Assembly (NCBI GenBank): GCA_946481585.1
Contig: CAMLOF010000045.1
Coordinates: 1 to 14,417 of the forward strand
Source of the DNA: an uncultured Macromonas sp.
GTDB taxonomy: Bacteria > Pseudomonadota > Gammaproteobacteria > Burkholderiales > Burkholderiaceae
Length of the DNA: 14,417 nt
Direction of reading: 5' to 3'
Below, one piece after another: positions 5,499 through 12,692 of the stretch (position 1 is the first letter of the stretch; each line of letters begins with the position of its first letter). The notes under the pieces are model-generated. The model searched no databases, was not told the DNA's origin, and saw nothing but the letters and a program-made list of their open reading frames with translations. The position numbers and the translations under genes are program-made.

Positions 5499-6125
5499 CT
5501 ACACCAGGCCGTGCGCCGCCAGTTCGGCGCGGCACTGCGCCGGGTCGCGGAAGTGCACCGCCTGCCAGCCATGGGCGTGCGCGGTGTCGATGTTGGGCCG
5601 CGAATCGTCAATGAACAATGTGCCCGGCCCGCTCGCGCCAAAGCGCGCATCAGCGTTCTCGAAGATCGGGCGCTCGGGCTTGATCTGGTTCACGTGAGCC
5701 GAGAAGATGCCGTCGCGGAAGCGGTCGAAGAAGGCGTTGCCCTGTACCAGGATGTCGGCGTACGGCGCGGGCATGTTCGACAGGAAGTAAAGCGGCACAC
5801 CCTTGCGGTGCAGCGTGTCGATCAGGTCCACCGTTTCGCTCATGGGGGTGAGGTGCGGCGGAATGCCCTCGATGACGGTGTGCACCTCGTCCTCGGTCAG
5901 CCCGGTGCGCTGGGCAATGCGGCTGGCAAGGGCCGGGGGCTCGATGCGGCCCAGGTCGAACAGCGCCCAGTCGCTTTCCGGGTGGAAGGTCTGGAAGATT
6001 TCGCCTGCCCAGTGGCGGGCTTGTTCCTCGTTCTGAATGCGCTGCGGCAGCAGCTGCCCAAGCACCACCAGCGGCTGCCAGTTGAAGACGACGCCGCCCA
6101 GGTCGAATACCACGCGTTGAATCAT
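5499..6125 (-). CDS. HAD-superfamily phosphatase (YihX-like, sugar-phosphate phosphatase type)
   Basis: This 208-residue haloacid dehalogenase-fold enzyme has motif I FDLGGVVF at 7-14 with nucleophile Asp8. The usual second Asp of the DxD motif is Gly, as in the YihX-like subgroup, where the motif reads DLG. Motif II is LSNM, motif III the lysine in IKPERPIF, and motif IV FIDDSRPN. A helical cap lies between motifs I and II. E. coli YihX hydrolyses alpha-glucose-1-phosphate, and relatives act on other small phosphate esters. The gene is last in the minus-strand transporter series, 17 bases after the upstream ATPase, with AGGA about eight bases before the ATG. The neighbourhood suggests it dephosphorylates what the transporter imports, or a product of it. 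Fold is certain and substrate is inferred. Confidence 0.83.
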   Translation of the reverse strand: MIQRVVFDLGGVVFNWQPLVVLGQLLPQRIQNEEQARHWAGEIFQTFHPESDWALFDLGRIEPPALASRIAQRTGLTEDEVHTVIEGIPPHLTPMSETVDLIDTLHRKGVPLYFLSNMPAPYADILVQGNAFFDRFRDGIFSAHVNQIKPERPIFENADARFGASGPGTLFIDDSRPNIDTAHAHGWQAVHFRDPAQCRAELAAHGLV

Positions 6126-6142
6126 GAGTTTTTCCTAATTGT

Positions 6143-7189
6143 TCAGATGCCGACCACGGACACGCCGTGATTTTCCAGGGCCAGGCCCACGGTGTCGCCC
6201 ACTTGCCAGGAGTGCTGCACGTCGGAGCTGATCACGAAGATGGGGCCAAGCTCGGTGTCCACCGTGAGCTCCTGGTGGCTGCCCAGGTAGGCCTGTTTGG
6301 TGAGTGTGCCATTGAGTGTGCCGTCGGCAGGCGCAGAGGTGTGCCACGCCTCCGGGCGGACGGCCACCTTCACCGGGCCTGCCGCTCTGGTGTGCCTGGG
6401 GTTGAGCAGCACCGGGCCCACCTTCACGCGGCCGTCCGGCAGGGACTCGCCGTCGTAAAGCATGGCTTCGCCCATGAAACCCGCCACGAAGGTGCTGCAA
6501 GGGCGTTCGTACAGGTCCTGCGGGGTGCCTGCCTGGGCAATGGTTCCGCCGTCCATGACGATGATCTGGTCGCTCACGGCCAGGGCCTCGCTCTGGTCGT
6601 GCGTCACGTAGGCCACGGTCAGGCCCAGGCGCTGCTGCAGGCTGCGGATTTCCTCGCGCATGCTGCGGCGCAGCCGCGCGTCCAGGTTGGACAGGGGCTC
6701 GTCGAACAGCAGCACCGCCGGTTCGATGACCAGCGCGCGAGCCACGGCCACGCGCTGCTGCTGTCCGCCCGAAAGCTCGCTGGGGTAGCGCTTGTCCATC
6801 CCCGTCAGGCCCACTGTGGCCAGGGCGGCACGGGCCCGCTCTTCGGTTTCGCGCGCCGGTACGCGGCTCACGCTCAGGCCATAGCAGACGTTTTGCAGCA
6901 CCGTCATGTGCGGGAACAGCGCGTAACTCTGGAACACCATGCTGACGTTGCGGTCAGCCGGGCCCAGCGTGGTCACGTCGCGCCCCTCGATCAGGATCTG
7001 GCCGCTGGTGGGCGTTTCCAGGCCCGCGATCATGCGCAACGTGGTGGTCTTGCCGCAGCCCGAGGGGCCGAGGATGGTGGTGAGCGTGCCGCGCGGTACG
7101 CAGAAGTCAATGCCGCGCACCACCAGGGGGGTGCTGGCGTCGCCATAGCGCTTGGTCACCTGGCGGAATTCAATGCCGTTAGTGGTCAT
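6143..7189 (-). CDS. ABC transporter ATP-binding protein (FbpC/AfuC/PotA type), distal copy
   Basis: The 348-residue ATPase has a complete nucleotide-binding domain: Walker A GPSGCGKT at 41-48, Q-loop Gln87, signature LSGGQQQ at 139-145, Walker B LLFDEP at 160-165 and switch His197 in VTHDQ. A C-terminal TOBE-like regulatory domain follows from about 240. It belongs to the group that energises ferric, polyamine, sulfate and organophosphate importers on the cytoplasmic face of the membrane. The start is supported by GGAGA about nine bases upstream. It follows the fused permease by 49 bases and precedes the HAD gene by 17. It is the second ATPase gene of the same operon. Both keep all catalytic motifs, so neither looks degenerate. 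Confidence 0.9.
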   Translation of the reverse strand: MTTNGIEFRQVTKRYGDASTPLVVRGIDFCVPRGTLTTILGPSGCGKTTTLRMIAGLETPTSGQILIEGRDVTTLGPADRNVSMVFQSYALFPHMTVLQNVCYGLSVSRVPARETEERARAALATVGLTGMDKRYPSELSGGQQQRVAVARALVIEPAVLLFDEPLSNLDARLRRSMREEIRSLQQRLGLTVAYVTHDQSEALAVSDQIIVMDGGTIAQAGTPQDLYERPCSTFVAGFMGEAMLYDGESLPDGRVKVGPVLLNPRHTRAAGPVKVAVRPEAWHTSAPADGTLNGTLTKQAYLGSHQELTVDTELGPIFVISSDVQHSWQVGDTVGLALENHGVSVVGI

Positions 7190-7203
7190 GGTGCAAGGTC
7201 TCC

Positions 7204-7224
7204 GGGAAGGGTGTGGGGGTGGGG
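7204..7224 (+). other. G-quadruplex-type motif in the permease-ATPase spacer
   Basis: Four G-runs, GGG (7204-7206), GGG (7209-7211), GGGGG (7215-7219) and GGGG (7221-7224), are separated by loops of two, three and one bases. This satisfies the standard G-quadruplex pattern. The G-rich strand is the template for the leftward operon, so the mRNA would be C-rich here. Folding in the cell is not shown. Confidence 0.5.
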
Positions 7225-7238
7225 TGGTGGAGGCAGGT

Positions 7239-9434
7239 TCAATGCGGGCTTTGACGGCGGCCCAGCTGGCGGTCGCCCACCAGGCGCTGCACCACCAGCG
7301 TGATCAGCGACATGAGGACGATGAGCACCGTGCAATAGGCCAGGGCGACGCCATAGTCGCCATTGCCCACGCGGCCGATGATGTAGGTGGTGGACAGTTC
7401 GTACTTGGCCGACACCAGGAAGATCACCGCCGAGACGGTGGTCATGGAACGCACGAAGCCATAGATGAGCGCGGCGGTGAGGGCGGGCTTGAGCAGCGGC
7501 AGCACCACCCGGCGCAGCGTGGTGAGGGTGCTGGCGCGCAGCATCATGGAGGCTTCGTCCAGCGAGCGGTCCAGCTGCTTGAAGGCAGCGGTGCCCGCCC
7601 GCACGCCCACCGGCAGGTTGCGGAACACGAAGCACAGCACTATGATGAGCCCGGTGCCCGTGAGTTCGAACGGCGGCACGTTGAAGGCCAGGATGTAGCT
7701 CACGCCCAGCACCGTGCCGGGAATGGCGAAGGTGAGCAGTGCCGAGAACTCGAACACCGACTTGCCCCGGAACTCGGTGCGCGCCAGCAGCCAGGCAATG
7801 AGCAGGCCCAGCGCGGCGCACAGCGGTGCGGCAATGCCCGCCAGCGTCACCGTGGTGAACAGCGAATTCCACGCCGTGCCCGCCCAGACCAGGCCGAACT
7901 CGCTCCACTGCACGTCAAAAGCCGCGCGGAAGTGGTTGAGCGTGATGGTGTAGTCGCGCCCCCAGGTTTGCACAAAGCCACCTGCGAAGGCGAACAGGTA
8001 CAGCGCCACGGTGAACAGCAGCCACGGCCCGGCCACGCCAATGGACACCCAGCGCACGCCGCTCGGCAGCGGCATGGGCAGGCTGGCGTCGCCCTTGCCG
8101 GTAACGGTGGTGAACTGCGAGCGGCCCAGCACCCAGCGCTGCACGAAGAACACCGTCAGCGCGAACAGCGTGAGCACCATGGCCAGGGCGGCTGCCATGC
8201 CGGGGTCGATGGCGGCGCCCACGATGGCGAAGAAGATCTCGGTGGACAGCACCGCGTACTGGCCGCCCAGGATGATGGGGTTGCCGAAGTCGGCCATGCT
8301 TTCAATGAAGCCCACCAGGAAGGCGTTGGCCAGGCCCGGTTTGAGCAGCGGCAGCGTCACGCTCGCAAAGGTGCGCCAGCGGCTGGCGCGCAGCGTCTGG
8401 GCGGCTTCTTCCAGCGAAGGGCTCACGCCCTGCACCACGCCACGCATGATCATGAAGGCAATGGGGGTGAAGGCGAACATCTGCGCCAGCCACACACCAA
8501 ATACGCCATAGAACCAGCGCGAGGGCTCGACGCCGAAGGCCCATTCCATGAACTGGTTGTAGAGCCCCGCGCGGCCGAAGATGAGGATGAGCCCCAGGCC
8601 CACCACGAAGGGCGGCGTGATGATGGGCAGCATGGCCAGGGCGTTGAGCGGCTTCTTCAGACGGGTGCCGCCGCGCTCGGCCCACAGCGCCATGAGTGTG
8701 CCCATGATGGTGGTGCCAGCGGCGGTGAGCAGCGCCAGGTACAGCGTGTTCCAGGCCACGCCACATTGGCGGCCCTCGGTCACGCAGCCCAGGCCCCAGA
8801 TGCGCTCTGTCGACAAACGCTCGATCAGCGAGGCGGGGTGGAACACGCCCATGTCGTCGTGGAAGGCCGACACCATGGAGCGGGCCACCGGATACACCAC
8901 GAACAGCGCCAGCAAGGCCACACAGCCAACCACCGAGGCGGCCACGAACAGGTCGGAACGGAAGTACCCCAGCCGCGCCAGGGCGGCCCCCAGCACCACC
9001 ACCAGGCTGACCAGCACCACGAAGGCGCCCCAGCCCATGCCGTACTGGCCGTGGGCAAGCGGCCCCCAGGCGGCTTCCAGGCTGGGGAACACCCAACCCG
9101 GCACGCCGATGGTGAAGCCGCTGCCCAGCAAGCCGAGCAGCCCGAGCAAGGCGCCGCCGAGCAGCACCCAGCCTTGGCGGCGGTCCGCAGGCAGTGTCAG
9201 TGCCAGGCCTGCCAGCAGCAGGCCCACCACGCCGCTCCACAGCCAGGGCCGGTCGTGGGCGGTGGCCTGCAACAGGCCGTTGCCAAAGTCTTCACCGCCC
9301 CACACCTGGGGCAGGGCCGACAGCAACGACGCATCTTGCAGGAAGTACCAGGGCAGTAGCGCATAGGCCGCCAGACCGATCAGAACCCAGGTTCCGATCG
9401 CTCTGTTGGAGCGCAGGGACAAAACTCGCATCAT
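7239..9434 (-). CDS. fused two-domain ABC transporter permease (AfuB/FbpB type)
   Basis: This inner-membrane protein of 731 residues contains both permease domains of an importer in one chain. Each half carries the cytoplasmic EAA loop that docks an ATPase: EEAAQTLRASRW near 342-353, followed by LPLLKPGL, and DEASMMLRASTL near 626-637, followed by LPLLKPAL. Ahead of the first canonical domain is an extra N-terminal region of about 160 residues with four hydrophobic segments. Ordinary FbpB proteins are about 500 residues, while the AfuB of Actinobacillus is similarly long. The frame extends to a GTG at 9443. I prefer the ATG at 9434, which has AGAG about eight bases upstream, while the GTG lies too close to it. 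The gene follows the binding-protein gene across a spacer with strong hairpins. Confidence 0.88.
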   Translation of the reverse strand: MMRVLSLRSNRAIGTWVLIGLAAYALLPWYFLQDASLLSALPQVWGGEDFGNGLLQATAHDRPWLWSGVVGLLLAGLALTLPADRRQGWVLLGGALLGLLGLLGSGFTIGVPGWVFPSLEAAWGPLAHGQYGMGWGAFVVLVSLVVVLGAALARLGYFRSDLFVAASVVGCVALLALFVVYPVARSMVSAFHDDMGVFHPASLIERLSTERIWGLGCVTEGRQCGVAWNTLYLALLTAAGTTIMGTLMALWAERGGTRLKKPLNALAMLPIITPPFVVGLGLILIFGRAGLYNQFMEWAFGVEPSRWFYGVFGVWLAQMFAFTPIAFMIMRGVVQGVSPSLEEAAQTLRASRWRTFASVTLPLLKPGLANAFLVGFIESMADFGNPIILGGQYAVLSTEIFFAIVGAAIDPGMAAALAMVLTLFALTVFFVQRWVLGRSQFTTVTGKGDASLPMPLPSGVRWVSIGVAGPWLLFTVALYLFAFAGGFVQTWGRDYTITLNHFRAAFDVQWSEFGLVWAGTAWNSLFTTVTLAGIAAPLCAALGLLIAWLLARTEFRGKSVFEFSALLTFAIPGTVLGVSYILAFNVPPFELTGTGLIIVLCFVFRNLPVGVRAGTAAFKQLDRSLDEASMMLRASTLTTLRRVVLPLLKPALTAALIYGFVRSMTTVSAVIFLVSAKYELSTTYIIGRVGNGDYGVALAYCTVLIVLMSLITLVVQRLVGDRQLGRRQSPH

Positions 9435-9463
9435 GGCGATCACTCTTGTTGGTGCTGAAGGAG

Positions 9464-9499
9464 GGGGCGGCCACGCGGGCCACGCCCCATCGGCGGGGC
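9464..9499 (-). promoter_or_regulatory. competing hairpins between binding-protein and permease genes
   Basis: GGGGCGGCC (9464-9472) can pair with GGCC (9478-9481) plus GCCCC (9484-9488), leaving a two-base bulge. The same GCCCC can instead pair with GGGGC (9495-9499) across a six-base loop. Such stems after a binding-protein gene commonly protect the upstream mRNA or reduce read-through, giving more binding protein than permease. That role is inferred from position. Confidence 0.45.
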
Positions 9500-9504
9500 A
9501 GGGT

Positions 9505-10527
9505 TCAGCGCGGCAGGCTGTTGACCTCGCGCTCCCAGCGCTGGATCAGGCGGCGGCGTTCGGCCACCTGGCCGTACTTGGCGTAGTCGTAGTCGATCAG
9601 CTTGATGCGGCGGAAGTCGGGCACGCGCGGGTCCACCTTGGTGGCCTTGTTGGACGGCAGCTGGAACTGCAACGTGGCGGCGCCCAGCGCCTGGGCGGAG
9701 GGCGTCAGCGCCCACTCGTAGAACTTCTTGGCAGCTTCCAGGTTGCGGGCGCCCTTGATGATGGACATGGAGCCGATTTCGGCACCGGTGCCATCGGACG
9801 GGGTGATCGTGTCCAGCGGGAAGCCCTGGGCCTTTTCACCGGGGCCGTCGTGCACGAAGCTGATGGAGATCGTGGCTTCACCGCGCGCCACGGCCTTGAT
9901 GGGGCCGGTGCCCGAACGGGTGTAGGTGGCGATGTTGCCGTGCAGCTTCTTCAGGTAGTCGAAGGCCTTGTCTTCGCCCATGAGCTGCACGAGCGTGGCG
10001 ATCATGGTGTAGGCCGTGCCGCTGGATGCCGGGTTGGCCGACTGGATCTCGCCCTTGTATTCGGGCTTGAGCAGGTCGCTCCACAGCGTGGGCACGGGCA
10101 GGTTCTTCTTCTTGAGCAGTTCTACGTTGTAGCCAAAGCCCAGCGGCCCGGAGTAGATGCCCACCGTCTTGTAGCCCGACTGCTCGGCTTGTTTCTGCGC
10201 CCACTCGTGCAACTGCGGCAGCGATGGCGAGCGGTATTCCTGCGAGAGGTTCTGCTCGGCGGCCTGCAGGTGCGGGTCGCCGGTGCCGCCGAACCACACG
10301 TCCGTCTTGGGGTTGGCCCGTTCGGCCAGGATCTGCGCCAGGGCCTCGCCAGAGCCCTTGAGCGTCATGTTGACCTTGACGCCCTGGCTCTTTTCGAACG
10401 TCACGGCGATCATGCTGCACCAGGCCGCCTGGGCGGAACAGATCAGGTTGAGTTCCTTGTTCTGGGCATGTGCAGGAGCGATGGCCGCGATGGCCAGCAG
10501 CGGGGTGAGCAACAGGGCTTTGTTCAT
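9505..10527 (-). CDS. periplasmic substrate-binding protein of an ABC importer (AfuA/FbpA-like)
   Basis: This 340-residue exported binding protein has a clear signal peptide (MNKALLLTPLLAIAAIAPAHA, cleavage after AHA at 21). A class II periplasmic-binding fold follows, with family landmarks GSGEALAQI at 58-66, DVWFGGTGDPH at 76-86 and SGPLGFGYN at 126-134. Iron-binding FbpA proteins coordinate Fe3+ with two adjacent tyrosines. No Tyr-Tyr pair occurs anywhere here, so an iron role is doubtful. Instead there is a His-Asp pair at 226-227 and Glu250. As far as I recall, these fall near the sugar-binding residues of the hexose-phosphate-binding AfuA of Actinobacillus, but this needs a structural alignment. 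Phosphonate or other organophosphate ligands are alternatives. It sits between the two membrane-associated parts of the operon with only a weak GAGAG ribosome binding site. Confidence 0.86.
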   Translation of the reverse strand: MNKALLLTPLLAIAAIAPAHAQNKELNLICSAQAAWCSMIAVTFEKSQGVKVNMTLKGSGEALAQILAERANPKTDVWFGGTGDPHLQAAEQNLSQEYRSPSLPQLHEWAQKQAEQSGYKTVGIYSGPLGFGYNVELLKKKNLPVPTLWSDLLKPEYKGEIQSANPASSGTAYTMIATLVQLMGEDKAFDYLKKLHGNIATYTRSGTGPIKAVARGEATISISFVHDGPGEKAQGFPLDTITPSDGTGAEIGSMSIIKGARNLEAAKKFYEWALTPSAQALGAATLQFQLPSNKATKVDPRVPDFRRIKLIDYDYAKYGQVAERRRLIQRWEREVNSLPR

Positions 10528-10542
10528 GGTGTCTCTCTCTTT

Positions 10543-10577
10543 GGGATGGAAATGGGTGGGTGGGCAAACGTTGGGGG
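10543..10577 (+). other. G-tract cluster in the ATPase-binding-protein spacer
   Basis: G-runs lie at 10543-10545, 10554-10556, 10558-10560, 10562-10564 and 10573-10577. The three central runs are one base apart and the flanking runs are eight bases away, slightly beyond the usual seven-base limit. As in the spacer at 7204, the G-rich strand is the operon's template strand. Confidence 0.35.
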
Positions 10578-10587
10578 AACGGTGGCG

Positions 10588-11652
10588 TCAGGGGCCTGCG
10601 GGCATGGAGGAGTTGGACGGCGGCAGCACGCTCACGTCGCGTGCATGCAGGAACAGGCTCACCGGGGAGCCGGAGCGCCAGCCCGTGCGCTCGCCAGAGC
10701 GCAGGATGAACAGCATGCCCAGCGTGGTGCTTACCTGGTATTCGGTCTGGCGGCCCATGTAGGCACGGCTGACGACCTTGCCTGCCAGCCCTTCGCCGCA
10801 GGCCGCTTCCATGCGCCAGGCTTGCGGGCGCACCACCAGCCGCAGGGGGCCGTGCCGGGTGCCCGGGTGGGGGCCCAGGTCCAGCGGGCCTAGCCACAGG
10901 TGGCCGTCAGCTCCGGTGTGGGCATCGAAGATGGCCGCGTCTCCCATCATCGACGCCACCGTTTCGCTGGCCGGTGTTTCGTAAATGTCGCGCGGCGTGC
11001 CGACTTGAAGAATGCGCCCTTCGTGCATCAGCGCGATCTGGTCGCTCACGGCCATGGCTTCTTCCTGGTCGTGCGTCACGTAGAGCACGGTCAGGCCGTG
11101 GCTGCGTTGCAGTTCGCGGATGTCTTCGCGTATCTGGCGGCGCAGCGCCACGTCCAGGTTGGAAAGGGGTTCGTCCAGCAGCAGCACCTTGGGTTGCAGG
11201 GCCAGTGCCCGGGCCAGGGCCACGCGCTGCTGCTGCCCGCCCGACAGTTCCGTGCTGAAGCGGCGGGCCATGCTCCCCATGCCCACCATGTCCAGCGCCT
11301 GCTGGGCGCGGGCCGCCTGCTCCTTTGGAGCCATGCCGCTGGCGCGCAGGCCGAACAGCACGTTGTCCCACACGCTCAGGTGCGGAAACAGCGCGTAGTT
11401 CTGGAACACCATGCTGATGGGGCGCTGGGCGGGCCCAAGGGTGGTCATGTCCTGCCCGTCCACGCACAGGCTGCCGGCGCTGGGCGTCTCCAGCCCCGCC
11501 ACCAGGCGCAGCAGCGTGCTCTTGCCGCAGCCCGAAGGGCCCAGAAGCGTGGTGAGCTGCCGCCGGTGCAGGCGCAGGTGGATGCCACGCAGCGCCCGGG
11601 TGCCGTCGGGAAATGCCTTTTCCAGGCCGTCCATGACCACCTCCGCGCTCAC
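10588..11652 (-). CDS. ABC transporter ATP-binding protein (FbpC/AfuC/PotA type), proximal copy
   Basis: The 354-residue ATPase has Walker A GPSGCGKS at 38-45, Q-loop Gln84, signature LSGGQ at 136-140, Walker B VLLLDEP at 156-162, switch His194 and a C-terminal TOBE-like domain. I chose the GTG at 11652. It overlaps the kinase stop (GTGA), has AAGGA six bases upstream, and preserves the first beta-strand (SAEVVMDGLEKAF), which aligns with the start of the other ATPase. An in-frame ATG at 11634 with GGAGGTG nearby is a possible alternative but would truncate that strand. Its direct coupling to the sensor kinase gene ties the transporter to the two-component system. With the distal ATPase it may form a heterodimer, each contacting one half of the fused permease. 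Confidence 0.9.
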   Translation of the reverse strand: MSAEVVMDGLEKAFPDGTRALRGIHLRLHRRQLTTLLGPSGCGKSTLLRLVAGLETPSAGSLCVDGQDMTTLGPAQRPISMVFQNYALFPHLSVWDNVLFGLRASGMAPKEQAARAQQALDMVGMGSMARRFSTELSGGQQQRVALARALALQPKVLLLDEPLSNLDVALRRQIREDIRELQRSHGLTVLYVTHDQEEAMAVSDQIALMHEGRILQVGTPRDIYETPASETVASMMGDAAIFDAHTGADGHLWLGPLDLGPHPGTRHGPLRLVVRPQAWRMEAACGEGLAGKVVSRAYMGRQTEYQVSTTLGMLFILRSGERTGWRSGSPVSLFLHARDVSVLPPSNSSMPAGP

Positions 11653-12692
11653 GGCGAGTCCTTGGCTGCGGGCGCGCCGCCTTCCGCCGCTGGCAGGGGC
11701 CAGCGCACCACGGCGTCCACGCCGATCACCTTTTGATCTTGCAGGCGGTTGTAGAGCGCCACGGTGGCGTCCATGGACTGCGCGATCTGCTGGCAGATGG
11801 ACAAGCCCAGGCCAATGCCCGTGCCCCCCGATGCCGATTCAAACGGCTTGAAGAGCTTGTCGCGCACGGCTTCGTCCACGCCGCCCGCGTTGTCCCAGAC
11901 GATCAGTTCCGCCTCGCCGGGCAACACTCGCACCACCATGCCCAGCGCCGAGCCCTTGGGTGCGTGGTGAATGGCGTTGGACAGCAGGTTGCGCACCATT
12001 TCGCCCAGCATCCAGGGGTCGGTCTGCAGGCTCAGCGGCACGGCCTGCAGGTTGAAGTCGAGCCGCTTGCGGGCCAGCAGCGGGGCGAATTCCATGGCAA
12101 TGTCGCGCGCCACCTGGGCCAGGTCCACGGCTTGCCATTCAGCGCGCTGCTGCAACTGCTCCACCTTGGCCAGCGCCAGCAACTGGCGCGTGAGGTGGCT
12201 GGAGCGGTCCACCGTGGCCAGCATGCGGGGCAGGGCGTCATGCGCGTCCAGCTGGCCAGACATGAGGCCCTGCAACTGCGTGCGCAGCACCGCGAAGGGG
12301 GTGCGCAATTGGTGCGACGCGTCGGCCAGGAAGCGGCGCTGCTGTGCCAGCGATTCGCGTTGCCGCAGCAGCAACTGGTCGATGGCCTCGACCAGGCCGC
12401 GCAGTTCGGTGGGATGGTCTTGCACGGGCAGCGCGTGGTCTTCGTGGATGGCACGGCGCAGGGGCGCCTCCAGCTGCGTGACCTGGCGCATGGCGCGGCG
12501 CAGCACCCACGCAAAGGGCAGGGCCGCTGCCGCCAGCAGGTAAGCGGTGTCTTGCAAGGCCCCTTCTGCAACGGGCAACACCCCCCACGCGGTGAGCCCG
12601 GCCAGCAGCAGCCGTGCCAGGGCCAACAGCGCCAGCAGTTGCAGCAGCAGCCTGCCCTGCAGGCTTTGGCACCAGGCGGTCAGGCGCTTCAT
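11649..12692 (-). CDS. sensor histidine kinase with minimal periplasmic domain (TctE-like)
   Basis: This 347-residue membrane histidine kinase has two hydrophobic segments at about 15-37 and 49-65. Between them is a periplasmic loop of only about a dozen residues (roughly 38-48). A HAMP-like linker follows, then the DHp domain with phospho-acceptor His127 in DASHQLRTP. The catalytic domain has N box NLLSNAIHH at 235-243, G1 DNAGG at 267-271 and G2 GTGIGLGL at 290-297. All kinase motifs are intact. TctE/QseC-type kinases normally have a larger periplasmic sensor, so this one probably senses through its membrane segments or by contacting the transporter or its binding protein. It overlaps the regulator by four bases upstream and the ATPase downstream. 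Confidence 0.9.
   Translation of the reverse strand: MKRLTAWCQSLQGRLLLQLLALLALARLLLAGLTAWGVLPVAEGALQDTAYLLAAAALPFAWVLRRAMRQVTQLEAPLRRAIHEDHALPVQDHPTELRGLVEAIDQLLLRQRESLAQQRRFLADASHQLRTPFAVLRTQLQGLMSGQLDAHDALPRMLATVDRSSHLTRQLLALAKVEQLQQRAEWQAVDLAQVARDIAMEFAPLLARKRLDFNLQAVPLSLQTDPWMLGEMVRNLLSNAIHHAPKGSALGMVVRVLPGEAELIVWDNAGGVDEAVRDKLFKPFESASGGTGIGLGLSICQQIAQSMDATVALYNRLQDQKVIGVDAVVRWPLPAAEGGAPAAKDSP

Noticed and set aside
5499..6125. Inactive HAD protein because the second motif-I Asp is Gly
   Set aside because: The DLG form of motif I is normal for YihX-like phosphatases and all other catalytic motifs are present.
7152..9359. A 735-codon plus-strand open frame opposite the permease gene
   Set aside because: Its translation is dominated by Gln, His, Gly, Ala and Arg with no domain signature. 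It mirrors the codon structure of the well-supported permease, so it is a GC-rich antisense shadow.
6143..10527. Annotation as a ferric iron importer (FbpABC)
   Set aside because: General homology fits, but the binding protein has no Tyr-Tyr iron ligand pair and the permease is of the long AfuB kind. I kept a neutral family name.
9406..10893. A 495-codon plus-strand open frame opposite the binding-protein gene
   Set aside because: It spans two real genes and their spacers on the other strand, has no recognisable motif, and the opposite strand has a signal peptide and family landmarks.
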